A stretch of DNA of 64,000 nt from Streptomyces mobaraensis NBRC 13819 = DSM 40847 (GCF_017916255.1 NZ_CP072827.1:7093501-7157500); one strand, 5' to 3'. Shown: positions 1 to 8,784, counted from the first letter of the stretch. Made by a program: numbers and translations. Notes: a model not told the origin generated them from the sequence alone.

Positions 1-18
1 CCGTCCGTTCTTTCCCGT

Positions 19-54
19 CCGCCGAATCCGCCGAATCCGCCGCGTCCGCCGCGT
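19..54. repeat. 9-bp tandem repeat at left edge
   Basis: Four tandem 9-bp units, two of CCGCCGAAT followed by two of CCGCCGCGT. Bases 1-86 hold no gene I can support. Read on the minus strand the repeat would encode Ala-Asp-Ser repeats, so it could be the start of a low-complexity gene that continues past the window edge. Confidence 0.5.
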
Positions 55-86
55 CTGTCGCGTCGGCCGCGTCCCGACCGTCCGTG

Positions 87-677
87 TCACGACCGTCGGC
101 CGCACGTCGGCCGGCCGGCCAGGACGCCGTCGAGCAGCCGCGACAGCGCCCAGGCGAAGTCGGCGCGGGGGTCGTCACCCTGAGGGTGTGCTGTGCTGGT
201 GTGGCCGGTGGGGTGGGAGTTGAGGAGGTGGCCGAGGAGCAGGTTCCAGAGGACGCGGTAGGCGCGGGCGGCCTCGTCCGGCGGGAGGCCCGCCTCGGCG
301 AGGGCGGTGAGGGCGCCGTCGGCGAACGGCGCGGCGGCGTCGACCGTGTGCTCGCCGTCGGCGATGATCCGGGCGGCCCAGGGGTGCCGGGCCAGGTGGT
401 CGTGGGCCGCCAGCCAGTGCTCCCGGAGCCGCTCGTGGAGGTCGCCGGTGTCCGTGCGGCGCGGCAGCCGGACGGCCACGTCCTCGGCGAGCAGGGACAG
501 CAGCTGGCCCCGGTCGGTGATGTGCCGGTAGAGGGACGCCTGGCCGGTGCCGAGCCGTTGGGCCACCTGACGGACCGTCAGAGCGCCGAGGCCGTCCTCG
601 TCGGCGATGCGGCGCGCGGCGGCGACGATCAGGGCCCGGGAGAGCGGGCGCCGGCGGCCGGGGACTGGTGATGTCAC
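87..677 (-). CDS. TetR/AcrR family transcriptional regulator
   Basis: A 196-residue one-component repressor. The N-terminal helix-turn-helix lies at about residues 25-60, with the family pattern LTVRQVAQRLG-TGQASLYRHI, followed by a helical ligand-binding domain of the type with an RVLWNLLLGHLL helix. The start is GTG with AAGGTG five bases upstream. It is divergent from the MFS exporter that begins around 823, an arrangement in which the TetR protein usually represses the pump in the absence of its ligand. The ligand is not predictable. The shared intergenic region also carries an iron-box-like sequence, so the pump may be under two controls. Confidence 0.9.
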   Translation of the reverse strand: MTSPVPGRRRPLSRALIVAAARRIADEDGLGALTVRQVAQRLGTGQASLYRHITDRGQLLSLLAEDVAVRLPRRTDTGDLHERLREHWLAAHDHLARHPWAARIIADGEHTVDAAAPFADGALTALAEAGLPPDEAARAYRVLWNLLLGHLLNSHPTGHTSTAHPQGDDPRADFAWALSRLLDGVLAGRPTCGRRS

Positions 678-743
678 GCCGTCACCTTACACAGCGGAGC
701 GTGATGACCCGGGGCTCCGGAATCGCTTGCCCGCGCTATGTAC

Positions 744-762
744 TTAGCTTAGCCTTACCTGA
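744..762 (+). promoter_or_regulatory. Iron-box-like operator (DmdR/IdeR type)
   Basis: The sequence TTAGCTTAGCCTTACCTGA matches 15 of 19 positions of the actinobacterial DtxR/IdeR/DmdR iron box TTAGGTTAGGCTAACCTAA (consensus from memory). It lies 60-79 bases before the preferred start of the MFS gene, where iron-bound DmdR would block transcription. It is one of the few AT-rich patches in this part of the window. Confidence 0.5.
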
Positions 763-822
763 CGCGAACGGCGTTCGCATGTGCTCCACATCCCTGCCCC
801 CTTCCCCCTCTTGAGGTATCCC

Positions 823-2301
823 TTGGCCACCTCACCCTCCCGCGGCGGCCCGGCGGGCAACGCGGCCCTCGCCGCGCTCGTGCTCGCGGTCCTCTCCTAC
901 TCGCTGGTCCAGACGATGCTGGTCCCCACCGTCGGAGTCCTCCAACGCGACCTGCGCACCTCACCGGCCGCCGCCTCCTGGGCGGTGCTCAGCTCCACCC
1001 TGCTGACCAGTGCCGTCCTCACCCCGCTGATCAGCAGGCTCGGCGACCGGCACGGCAAACGCCGGGTCCTCGTCGCCACCCTGACCGTCCATCTGGCCGG
1101 CACGCTCGGGGCCGCCTTCGCGTGGGACGTCGCCTCGCTCATCGTGCTCCGCGCGGTGCAGGGCGTCAGCCTCGCCCTGCTGCCCCTGGCCCTCGGGCTC
1201 ATCCGCGACGTCATGCCCCCGCACCGGGTCGCCGGCGCCCTGGGACTGACCTCCGGGCTGGTGGCGGGCGCCGCCGGCGCGGGTCTGCTGGTCGGCGGGC
1301 TGCTGGTCGACCACGCCTCCTGGCGCTGGCTGTTCGCGGCCGGCGCGCTGCTCGTCGCGGCGGCGCTGGCCGCCGTCCTGCGCTGGGTGCCGGAAGGGCC
1401 CACGGCCCCCTCCGGGTCCCTCGACGTCCCCGGCGCCGCGCTGCTCGGCGGCGCCCTGGTCGCCGTTCTGCTCGGCCTCACCCAAGGGCCCGCCTGGGGC
1501 TGGGCCTCGCCCGCCGTGCTGGGCCTGTTCGCCGGCTGCGCCGTGCTGTCGGCCCTCTTCCTCGCGTGGGAACGCCGCGTCCCGCACCCGCTCGTCGACC
1601 CGGCCCTGCTGCTCGGCCCCGCCATCCGGACCGTCCACCTGGGCGCCTTCCTGCTCGGCGCGGTCCAGTTCGTCTTCTACGTGCTGATCCCCAAGCTGGC
1701 CGAGGCGCCCTCGGGTCCCGGGGTGCCGGGGGGTTACGGATTCGGCGCCTCCGTCACCGTCGCCGGGCTGATCCTCGTCCCCGGCACGCTGTGCGGACTG
1801 CCCGCGAGCGCCCTGGCGGGCAGGGTCGAGGGCCGCTTCGGCGCCCGCGCGCCGCTCGCCCTCGGACTGGCCGTGAGCGCGGCGGGCGGCGCGCTGCTCG
1901 CCCTCGAACACCACGCGGTCCGGCACCTCGTGCTCGGCTACGCGGTCATCGGCACCGGCTTCGGCTTCGCCATGGCGGCGTTGCCCCGGATGGTCCACCA
2001 GGTCAGCGGCCCGGACACCGGCGCGACGGCCAACGGCGTCAACACCGTCGCCCGGACCGTGGGCGGCGCCGTCGGCAGCCAGCTCGCCGCGGCGATCCTG
2101 GCGTCGCGGACCGTGCCGCACACCGCCGTCCCCGCCGCCCACGGCTACACCGTCTCCTTCTGGACGGCGGCCGGCGTCGCCGCCGCGGGGGCACTGCTCC
2201 TGCTCACCGGACGTCGGCCGGGCGGCTCCGGATTCCCCACCCCGACGGCGCCCGGCCGGACGCGACGCGCGGACGGAGCGCGGGCCCGGTCCGAGCCGTA
2301 G
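823..2301 (+). CDS. MFS exporter (DHA2-like), possibly iron-regulated
   Basis: An integral membrane antiporter of about 492 residues with many hydrophobic helices. The first begins at NAALAALVLAVLSYSL, and MFS motif A is seen as SRLGDRHGKRRVL after TM2. TM5 carries a glycine-rich motif-C-like stretch (LVAGAAGAGLLVGGLLVD). The substrate is unknown. The start chosen is TTG 823, because GAGGT sits five bases upstream; an in-frame GTG at 781 has no ribosome-binding site and lies almost on the iron-box-like operator. If that operator is real, siderophore export is a reasonable guess. The divergent TetR gene is the other likely regulator. Confidence 0.85.
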   Translation: MATSPSRGGPAGNAALAALVLAVLSYSLVQTMLVPTVGVLQRDLRTSPAAASWAVLSSTLLTSAVLTPLISRLGDRHGKRRVLVATLTVHLAGTLGAAFAWDVASLIVLRAVQGVSLALLPLALGLIRDVMPPHRVAGALGLTSGLVAGAAGAGLLVGGLLVDHASWRWLFAAGALLVAAALAAVLRWVPEGPTAPSGSLDVPGAALLGGALVAVLLGLTQGPAWGWASPAVLGLFAGCAVLSALFLAWERRVPHPLVDPALLLGPAIRTVHLGAFLLGAVQFVFYVLIPKLAEAPSGPGVPGGYGFGASVTVAGLILVPGTLCGLPASALAGRVEGRFGARAPLALGLAVSAAGGALLALEHHAVRHLVLGYAVIGTGFGFAMAALPRMVHQVSGPDTGATANGVNTVARTVGGAVGSQLAAAILASRTVPHTAVPAAHGYTVSFWTAAGVAAAGALLLLTGRRPGGSGFPTPTAPGRTRRADGARARSEP

Positions 2302-2832
2302 ACCGGCCACCGGATTCCCCGCCCCGCCGGCGGCCGCCCGGAAGGACCGCTCTCCGGCCGCGACCGCCGGGCACCGACGCGCGAACCAACCGCCCGTCCG
2401 GCCCCGTTGGCCCCGCGGCGCGCTCCTCGCGCCCACCGGTCCGTACCCCGGCGGTGGCCCCGCGGACCCAGCGCGCGGACAACTGCCTGCGCGCCCCCGG
2501 CCGTAGACCCACTGCGGGTAACCGCGCCCACGGCTTCCCGCCCCCGGTGGCCGCCGGAGTCGGCGCGCGCGGCCGTCCGCCCGTCCCGGTGCGTGACCGG
2601 CGGCGTGTGCCCGGCGGCGGCGCCCGTTCCCGATGTGCGGGCCGACGGTTCGCCGGGAGCCGCGTATCGGCCACCCGGAGTCGGCGCGGGCGATCGTCGG
2701 CCCGCCCCGCCCCGGCCCGTGACCGGCGGCGTGTGGCTCGCGTCCACCGGCCCGTGCCCCGGCGGCGGCAGGCGGCCGGCCCCGGCGCGCGGGCCGACGG
2801 TTCGCCGGGAGCCGTTACCCCGACCCCCCGAC
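2302..2832. other. Gene-free convergent spacer with duplicated segments
   Basis: A 531-base spacer between converging genes. No supported gene: the long open frames here lack ribosome-binding sites and have Arg/Pro/Gly-rich shadow composition. It contains perfect direct repeats at 2592-2609 and 2718-2735 (18 bases) and at 2637-2662 and 2789-2814 (26 bases), remnants of a roughly 126-152-base duplication. Confidence 0.6.
2592..2814. repeat. Degenerate tandem duplication
   Basis: Two copies of CGTGACCGGCGGCGTGTG (2592, 2718) and two copies of a 26-base segment containing GACGGTTCGCCGGGAGCC (2637-2662, 2789-2814) occur in the same order. The copies differ in spacing by 26 bases, so the duplication has since gained or lost sequence. 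Function unknown. Confidence 0.65.
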
Positions 2833-3981
2833 TCAGCGCGCCGACGGACCGTCCGCCCGTCCCAGTCCGTACACCCGCCGCGCGTTCCCCGCGCCCACCA
2901 GTTCCGCGACCCGCGCGGCGTCCGCGGCCGACCAGGCGCCGTCGCCCACCCAGGTGGCCAGCAGCCGGTCCAGGCCGCGTCGGAACAGGGCCGCGCCCAC
3001 CACGTACAGCTCCGGGAGGCCGTACGCATCGGTCGAGAACATCAGCTTGCCGAAGGGAGCCAGCTCCAGGGCCTCCGCCAGTACCGCCTCGGCCCGCGCG
3101 CCGCTGTACGACAGGGCCAGTCCGATGTCGGCGTACACGTGCGGGAAGGCGTGGGCCAGGTAGGCGGCGCCCCGGTGGTACGGGTAGCAGTGCAGCAGCA
3201 CCAGCGCCGAGCCCGTCGGGCGGACCGCGCGGGCGAAGTCGGTGAGCAGCGCCGGGTCGCAGCGGTGCAGCCGCAGGTCGGGGTCGCCGAAGCCGGTGTG
3301 CAGCTGGATCGGCAGGCCCGTCTCGGCCGCGGACCACAGCAGGTGGCGCAGCAGCACCGGGTCGGCCAGCCGGTCGCCCGGGGTCCGGTGGGCCAGCCAC
3401 CGGTCGGCCGCCATCCGCACCTCCGTCCGGCCGGGCGGATTGGGCTCGAAGTCCAGCCCGTAGCGGTACGCGGCCACCGACTTGAAGGCGACGGCCCGTT
3501 CGGCGGCCGTCTCCACCGCGTCCGCGAGGCGGGAGAGGAACCGCGCCGGGCCGTCCGCCGTGTCGGCGACGCGCTCGGCCAGCCGCTCCAGCCGGACCAC
3601 CTCGTGCCAGGCGGCCCCGCCCATCCGGGCCAGTTCCTGAGGGGACGTCAGGTCGCCGGGGATGCCGGTGTCCACCAGGTAGTCGGTGATGCCGGTGGCG
3701 CCCAGCAGCCGCCGGGCCGACTCCGCCGGGCCCAGTTCGCGGCGGCGCTCCAGGTACTCGGCGGGCGCGCAGTGCGGGTCGAGGCCCAGCAGCGGCGGGC
3801 ACCAGCGGCGCACCGCGTAGCCCAACTGGCTGTCGAAGAAGCTGGTGCCGGGCGCGGCGGGCGCGTCCGACTCGCTGAGGAAGGAGACGAACGCGTCCGG
3901 GCCGAGGTCGGAGCGGGCCACGCCGTGGCAGTGGTGGTCGACCAGGGCGGGCCGGGCGGGGGGCGGGACGGCCGTGCTCAC
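2833..3981 (-). CDS. Amidohydrolase family protein (FluG N-domain-like)
   Basis: A 382-residue TIM-barrel metal-dependent hydrolase of the amidohydrolase-2 type. Metal-ligand motifs seen are HHCH near residue 15-18, a histidine in QLHTGFGD, LLHCYPYHRG, and the aspartate of FSTDAYGLPE near residue 315. It starts one base after the stop of the glutamine-synthetase-like gene upstream, so the two are almost certainly co-transcribed and coupled. In fungal FluG the same two domains form one polypeptide, here split into two genes. The substrate is probably a gamma-glutamyl amide or a related amide, by inference from the partner. Confidence 0.85.
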   Translation of the reverse strand: MSTAVPPPARPALVDHHCHGVARSDLGPDAFVSFLSESDAPAAPGTSFFDSQLGYAVRRWCPPLLGLDPHCAPAEYLERRRELGPAESARRLLGATGITDYLVDTGIPGDLTSPQELARMGGAAWHEVVRLERLAERVADTADGPARFLSRLADAVETAAERAVAFKSVAAYRYGLDFEPNPPGRTEVRMAADRWLAHRTPGDRLADPVLLRHLLWSAAETGLPIQLHTGFGDPDLRLHRCDPALLTDFARAVRPTGSALVLLHCYPYHRGAAYLAHAFPHVYADIGLALSYSGARAEAVLAEALELAPFGKLMFSTDAYGLPELYVVGAALFRRGLDRLLATWVGDGAWSAADAARVAELVGAGNARRVYGLGRADGPSAR

Positions 3982-3982
3982 C

Positions 3983-5338
3983 TCAGTACCGCCCCCTCGT
4001 CGCGGCGGCGAGTTCCTCCGCCGTCGCCCCTTCGTACCGCTCGATCTCGCCGCGCCGGACGGCGGCCACGGCCTCGAAGAGGGGGTCGCCGAGCGCCTCG
4101 CGGAGCACCGCGGAGCGGACGAAGCGGTCCAGCGCGGCGGCCGGCGAGTCCGGCAGCCGCTCGTGCCCGACGCCGTGCGCCGGGTCGCCCGCGACGGGCG
4201 GCGGGAGCGTTCCGCCGGCGGCGATCCCGGCGAGCCCGGCGGCGAGCACCGCCCCGGTCACCAGGTAGGGATTGGCGGCGCCGTCGAAACACTTCACCTC
4301 GGCGTTGGCCTGGTCCTCGGCGTCCGGCGGCCCCGGGATGAACCGGAGGGCGGCCTCCCGGTTCTCCGGCCCCCAGCAGGCGTACGCCCCGGCCCACCGT
4401 GAAGGGCGCAGCCGCAGGTGGCTGGCGGGGGAGGGGGCGCCCAGGGCCAGCAGGGCGGGGAGCTCGCGGAGGACGCCGGCGAGGAACGCGGCGCACTCCG
4501 CCGTCATCCCGCAGGGGCCGTCACCGCCCCGGCACAGGTTCCGCTCCCCGCGCAGCAGGCTCAGGTGCAGGTGCGCGCCGTTGCCGACGGTGTCCGGGGC
4601 GACGACGGGACCGAACAGGGCGTCGAGCCCGTGCGCGAGGGAGACGGCGCGGACCGTCTCCCGGACCAGTACCGCCAGATCGGCCGCGCCGACCGGGTCG
4701 GCGGGCGCCACCGACACCTCGAACTGGCCGGGCGTGTACTCCGGATGGAGCTGGAGCACCTCCACGCGCTGGGCGGTGAGGGCGTCGAGCACGTCCCGGA
4801 GGTAGTCGGACAGCTCGACCAGCCGGGCCATGCCGTAGGCCGGTCCCGCGCCGGGCGGCCCGCCCGGCCCGGACCCGTCGCGGCGGGCGACCACCCACTC
4901 GGTCTCGAACCCCATCCGCAGCCGCAGTCCACGCTCGGCCGCCCGCGCGGCCATCCGGCGGGCGAACCCCCGCTGGCAGCCGGCGTACGGGCGCCCGTCC
5001 TGCTCGAACCGGTCGGCGGGCGCCCAGGCCCAGCCGCGCCGGGCGCCCAGCACGGTCAGCCGGCCGAGGTCGGGGAAGAGACGCAGATCGCCGTCGGGAC
5101 CGCCGGTGTACGGGCTGGTGACACTGGAGTCGTCGGTGAGGTAGACGTCGAAGACGGGTGACATCCCGACGCCCCACCGCGCCGCGTGCGCGAGCCGGGC
5201 GGTGGGGACGGCCTTGACGCGGGTGATGCCCGCGTTGTCCACCCAGGTGAGCGCGACGGCCTGCACCCCGAGCGCGGTGAGTTGCGCGGCCTCCTGCCGG
5301 GCTGCCGACTCCGCGCGTTCCCGTTCCGGCCTCTGCAT
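3983..5338 (-). CDS. Glutamine synthetase family ligase (GlnA-like/FluG C-domain-like)
   Basis: A 451-residue member of the glutamine synthetase superfamily, probably a gamma-glutamyl-amine ligase rather than true GlnA. Seen are the N-terminal beta-grasp region, the catalytic GFETEW segment (about 143-148), NGAHLHLSLL (ATP/glutamate region), and ENREAALRFIP-like and NPYLVTGAVLAAGLAGI stretches. The C-terminus is short and ends soon after a single Tyr, and the adenylylation loop of classical GSI is not obvious. The start ATG has GGAGGAG eight bases upstream. It is followed directly by the amidohydrolase gene and is divergent from a TetR regulator, the usual look of a polyamine or amine utilisation operon. 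Confidence 0.85.
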   Translation of the reverse strand: MQRPERERAESAARQEAAQLTALGVQAVALTWVDNAGITRVKAVPTARLAHAARWGVGMSPVFDVYLTDDSSVTSPYTGGPDGDLRLFPDLGRLTVLGARRGWAWAPADRFEQDGRPYAGCQRGFARRMAARAAERGLRLRMGFETEWVVARRDGSGPGGPPGAGPAYGMARLVELSDYLRDVLDALTAQRVEVLQLHPEYTPGQFEVSVAPADPVGAADLAVLVRETVRAVSLAHGLDALFGPVVAPDTVGNGAHLHLSLLRGERNLCRGGDGPCGMTAECAAFLAGVLRELPALLALGAPSPASHLRLRPSRWAGAYACWGPENREAALRFIPGPPDAEDQANAEVKCFDGAANPYLVTGAVLAAGLAGIAAGGTLPPPVAGDPAHGVGHERLPDSPAAALDRFVRSAVLREALGDPLFEAVAAVRRGEIERYEGATAEELAAATRGRY

Positions 5339-5610
5339 GCTGGACTCCTCCGCCGGGGTGCTGAAGGTGGGGCAGGGGTGACGGCGCCCGGTCAGGGTCC
5401 GCCGCCTGGATCCTCGGCCGGATTCTTGCGTATTTCACCTCGGCGGGGGGCCGTTCGGGGGAAGCGGCCGGAGCGTGGCGGCCGGTCCGCCGCCCGGTGT
5501 GCGGCTCGCGGTCCTCCACCGGTCAGCGAGGGTCGGCGACGGTCGCCATCGGACGTCACCGGTGCGGTGGCCGATCGGATCCGGTCACCCGCCATCTGGC
5601 CCGCCCGTGC

Positions 5611-5622
5611 TATAAAGCCGCA
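5611..5622 (+). promoter_or_regulatory. -10 element TATAAA implying a leaderless TetR mRNA
   Basis: TATAAA lies at 5611-5616, and a transcript starting six bases later would begin at the A of the ATG at 5622. No Shine-Dalgarno sequence precedes that ATG. No convincing -35 box was seen. Confidence 0.4.
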
Positions 5623-6242
5623 TGCCCAAAATCGTCGACCCGGACGAGCGCCGCCGCGCCGTCGCCGAGGCCGTGCTCCGCGTCGTCGCCCGCGACGGGC
5701 TGGAGAGCGCGTCGCTGCGCAACGTGGCCGCCGAGGCCGGGCTCGTCGTCGGATCGGTCCGGCACTACTTCGCCGACCACACCGCACTGATCATCTTCGC
5801 CATGGAGGAGCTCGGCCGCCGCATCGGCCGCCGCGTCACCGCCCGCGCCGAACCGCTCCTCGCCGCGGAACCCGGCGCCGACGGCGCGGCCCTCGCCGAG
5901 GAGCTGTTCGCCGAACTGCTCCCGCTCGACGAGACGCGCCGCCGCGAGGCGGTGGTCTGGCTGGCCTTCACCACCGCCGCCCGCACCCGGCCCGAACTCC
6001 GCGCCCGCGCCCGGGAGATGCACGACGGCCTGCGCGCGCTGGCCACGCGCGTGCTCACCGGGGCCCGGGACCGGGGCGCCCTCGCCGGCGGCCTCGACAC
6101 CGCCACCGAGAGCCTGCGGCTCTGCGCGCTCCTCGACGGCCTCACCCTCCAGGCCGTCCTCCAGCCCGACAGCGTCACCTCCGACGCGATGCGCGCCGTC
6201 CTCCGCCGCCACCTCGACTCACTGCGCGCCGCCCGGACCTGA
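5622..6242 (+). CDS. TetR/AcrR family transcriptional regulator
   Basis: A 206-residue repressor. The helix-turn-helix is at about residues 20-50 (SLRNVAAEAGLVVGSVRHYF), and the C-terminal half resembles the BetI/AcrR-C type. It is divergent from the glutamine-synthetase-like/amidohydrolase operon with 283 bases between them, so it is the probable regulator of that operon. The ATG lacks a Shine-Dalgarno but sits six bases after TATAAA, suggesting a leaderless transcript. A small inverted repeat (GGCGAC-G-GTCGCC) lies upstream, near 5535. Confidence 0.88.
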   Translation: MPKIVDPDERRRAVAEAVLRVVARDGLESASLRNVAAEAGLVVGSVRHYFADHTALIIFAMEELGRRIGRRVTARAEPLLAAEPGADGAALAEELFAELLPLDETRRREAVVWLAFTTAARTRPELRARAREMHDGLRALATRVLTGARDRGALAGGLDTATESLRLCALLDGLTLQAVLQPDSVTSDAMRAVLRRHLDSLRAART

Positions 6243-6448
6243 GGCCGCGACGGCCGCCGCGCCCCGGCGCGGTCCGGACGGCGGACCCATCGGTTGCGGG
6301 AGCGGATACCTGCCCTGAGGCTGGAGCCAAGATCACCGATCCAGCTCGGGTGCTTGTCCCGGAGCGGGGCTTCTCCGCGTCTGCGAGCACTGGGCGTGAG
6401 GTGCCGCACCGGCCGCCCGCCGCCGGCCCGCACCGTTGAGGAGTCAGC

Positions 6449-7399
6449 ATGTCGGAAATCCGTGGCGTCCTCCGGCGCGGCCGCGGACGCCACCGGCGCC
6501 GCAAACGGGTGCCGTTGAAGACGGCCGCCGCCGCGGCCGTGCTGGTGGCCGGCTCGGCCTTCGCGGTGAACGCGGTGGACGACCGCCCGGAGTGCGAGAC
6601 CCAGGCCCGGCCGGGCGGCGCGCACGACGACCACCGGCACGGCACGGCCATGGGCACCTGCGGCACCCGTCCCACCGCCGCCCACGACCACCGCCCCGAG
6701 GGCCACGGCGCCCCCGAGGGCGCCGGCCACCCCCCGGCCGGCGGCCGGCAGGCCCCGGCCCTGACCCCCGAACCGGCTGCCGGCTACGACCGGGAACGCT
6801 GCGGCAACACCTCCGGCCGGGTGCTGCTCTCCCTGGACGACTGGGCCTACAGCGACCCCGAACGGGCCACCCGCATCGGCGCCCAGCTCCAGGCCCAGGG
6901 CGTCCGCGCCGCGTTCTTCCTCATCAACAAGTACGCCTCCCAGTACCCGCAGATCACCGCGACCCTCCGGCAGCAGGGCCACTGGGTCGGCAGCCACACC
7001 TGGTCCCACCGCCAGCTCACCCGGCTGACCGACCAGGAGCTCCAGGACGAGCTGCGCAACGGCCTCCCCGGCAACTTCCTGCGCCCGCCCTACGGCGACG
7101 CCGGCCCGCGCGAGACGGAGGTCGCCGCCTCCATCGGCCAGCGGGTCTGCAACTGGACGATCGACACCTACGACTGGCAGCAGTCCGACGGCGCCTTCCG
7201 CGACGCCGAGGCGATCCGCACCACCGTCCGCGAGGCCACCGCCGAGGAGAAGAACAACGGGGTGATCCTCGGCCACCTCTTCAGCAACTTCCCCGACGCC
7301 CTCTCCGGCATCATCAACGACCTCCGCGACCAGGGCTACCAGATGTGCCGCAACACCGGCCCGACCACCGACCAGGTCCCGTACCCCCTCCAGTGCTGA
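6449..7399 (+). CDS. Secreted NodB-type polysaccharide deacetylase
   Basis: A 316-residue carbohydrate esterase 4 (NodB) enzyme. The N-terminus is a basic stretch (RGRGRHRRRKR) and a hydrophobic segment ending near residue 40, a signal peptide or anchor. A His/Gly/Pro-rich linker follows, then the catalytic domain from about residue 125. NodB motifs are visible: LSLDDW (motif 1), SHTWSH (motif 2, metal His pair), RPPYGD (motif 3), DTYDW (motif 4) and ILGHLF (motif 5). It should remove N-acetyl groups from chitin oligomers or peptidoglycan outside the membrane. The start ATG has GAGGAG five bases upstream. The chitinase 3 kb away may act on related substrates, but is not in the same operon. 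Confidence 0.88.
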   Translation: MSEIRGVLRRGRGRHRRRKRVPLKTAAAAAVLVAGSAFAVNAVDDRPECETQARPGGAHDDHRHGTAMGTCGTRPTAAHDHRPEGHGAPEGAGHPPAGGRQAPALTPEPAAGYDRERCGNTSGRVLLSLDDWAYSDPERATRIGAQLQAQGVRAAFFLINKYASQYPQITATLRQQGHWVGSHTWSHRQLTRLTDQELQDELRNGLPGNFLRPPYGDAGPRETEVAASIGQRVCNWTIDTYDWQQSDGAFRDAEAIRTTVREATAEEKNNGVILGHLFSNFPDALSGIINDLRDQGYQMCRNTGPTTDQVPYPLQC

Positions 7400-7439
7400 C
7401 CCCCTCGGCCATGGCCCCCTCGGCCACAGAAAGCGGCCG

Positions 7440-8057
7440 TCACACGGACGACAGCAGCAGGGCGCGCAGCGGACCCTTGCGCGCCCGCGCCACCCAGGGC
7501 GCGCCCCGCGCGGCCGACACGGTCAGCGGCGCGGCCAGGGCGACGCCGACCAGCGCGCCCGCCGCCACGTCGTGCGGGTAGTGGGCGCCCACCCAGACCC
7601 GGGAGGCGGCCATCATCACCGCGGCTGGGACGGCGCCCGCCGCCAGCACCCGGTCCACCACCCAGAGCGCCGCCGCCGCGGCGAAGGCGACGGCCGCGTG
7701 GTTGCTGGGGAACGACCAGTCGCCCGGCGCCGGACACGCCTCCAGCGTGAACCGGCCCGGCAGCGACCGGCACGGCCGGTCCTCCCGCACCAGCTCCTTG
7801 AGCGCCACGTTCACCCCGTACGCCAGGGCCACGACCAGTGGCACGGCCAGCGCCCGCGCCATCACCGGGGCGTCCGCCCGGCGCGCCCGCCACCAGGCCG
7901 CCAGCATCAGCGCGGCGAACGCCGTCAGCCCGAGCGTCGACCAGGCGGACGCGGTGTCGTTGAGCAGCCAGGGGGCGTCCCGCGCCGCCCGGGTGACGGC
8001 CGTGTAGAGGCCGCCGTCCAGGCCCGATCCGTCGAAGGCCAGCGGAGTGACCGTCAT
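7440..8057 (-). CDS. PAP2-family membrane phosphatase
   Basis: A 205-residue type-2 phosphatidic acid phosphatase with about five membrane helices. All three catalytic motifs are present: KELVREDRP (motif 1), FPSNHAA (motif 2, catalytic His) and SRVWVGAHYPHD (motif 3). It should dephosphorylate phosphatidate, undecaprenyl diphosphate or a similar lipid phosphate on the outer face of the membrane. The start ATG has GGGAGGGG upstream. It lies 49 bases downstream of the DedA gene on the same strand. DedA proteins are implicated in undecaprenyl-phosphate flipping, so the pair plausibly recycles the lipid carrier. Confidence 0.9.
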   Translation of the reverse strand: MTVTPLAFDGSGLDGGLYTAVTRAARDAPWLLNDTASAWSTLGLTAFAALMLAAWWRARRADAPVMARALAVPLVVALAYGVNVALKELVREDRPCRSLPGRFTLEACPAPGDWSFPSNHAAVAFAAAAALWVVDRVLAAGAVPAAVMMAASRVWVGAHYPHDVAAGALVGVALAAPLTVSAARGAPWVARARKGPLRALLLSSV

Positions 8058-8106
8058 GTCCCCTCCCTCGTGGCTGCCGCCGTGCTCGTCCGCCCGCCCC
8101 TACCCG

Positions 8107-8784
8107 CTATCCGCGCCCGTCACCGCGCGGACCGGCCCCCGCCCGGCGGCGGGCGCGCAGCAGTTCCACGGCGAACGGCAGCAGCGAGAGCGCCACCACC
8201 GCCGCGACCAGCGGCAGCAGATACCGGTCGACGTTCGGGACGACGGACCCCAGGGCGTACCCCGCGAGCACCAGCCCGGCCGTCCACACCAGTCCGCCGG
8301 CCACCTGCCACACCAGGAACACGCGCCCCGGCACCGCCAGCGCCCCGGCCAGCGGGTTGAGCACCGTGCGCACCACGGGTACGAACCGGGCCAGCACCAC
8401 CGCGCGGGCGTGCCCGTACCGGCCGAGCAGCTCCTCGGCCCGCGCCGCGCCGTCCAGCAGCCGCCGGTTGCGCGAGCGGGCCAGCAGCGTCCGGCCGCCG
8501 CGCCGCCCGATCAGATAGCCGCACTGGGCCCCGGCCAGCGCCCCGGCCGCCGCGCACACCAGCACTTCGGCGAGGGCCAGGCGCGGCCCGGTGTGCGCCC
8601 CCGGCCGGCACAGCAGTCCGGCGGTGAACAGCAGGGAGTCCCCGGGCAGGAAGAAGCCGATGAGCAGACCGGTCTCGGCGAACAGGACGACGGCCACCCC
8701 CACCGCCCCGAAGGACGACAGCAGGGAGGAGGCGTCGAGGAGGTCGACGGCGAGGGCGACGGGCGGAGCGGGGGCGAACGACAC
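8107..8784 (-). CDS. DedA family membrane protein
   Basis: A 225-residue SNARE-associated/DedA protein. Typical features are ETGLLIGFFLPGDSLLFTAGLL near the N-terminus, GYLIGRRGGR, and the RFVPVVRTVLNPLAG signature, with about five hydrophobic segments and a basic C-terminus. Family members translocate undecaprenyl phosphate or related lipids. The start chosen is GTG 8784, because GGAGG lies ten bases upstream; the open frame continues further with no start signal. It is followed by the PAP2 phosphatase gene. A perfect GTCTAC-N6-GTAGAC repeat lies 82 bases upstream of the start. Confidence 0.9.
   Translation of the reverse strand: MSFAPAPPVALAVDLLDASSLLSSFGAVGVAVVLFAETGLLIGFFLPGDSLLFTAGLLCRPGAHTGPRLALAEVLVCAAAGALAGAQCGYLIGRRGGRTLLARSRNRRLLDGAARAEELLGRYGHARAVVLARFVPVVRTVLNPLAGALAVPGRVFLVWQVAGGLVWTAGLVLAGYALGSVVPNVDRYLLPLVAAVVALSLLPFAVELLRARRRAGAGPRGDGRG

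Noticed and set aside
1122..3245. Long + frame overlapping the MFS gene and spacer
   Set aside because: Composition almost wholly Arg, Pro, Gly and Ala with no domain; a shadow frame.
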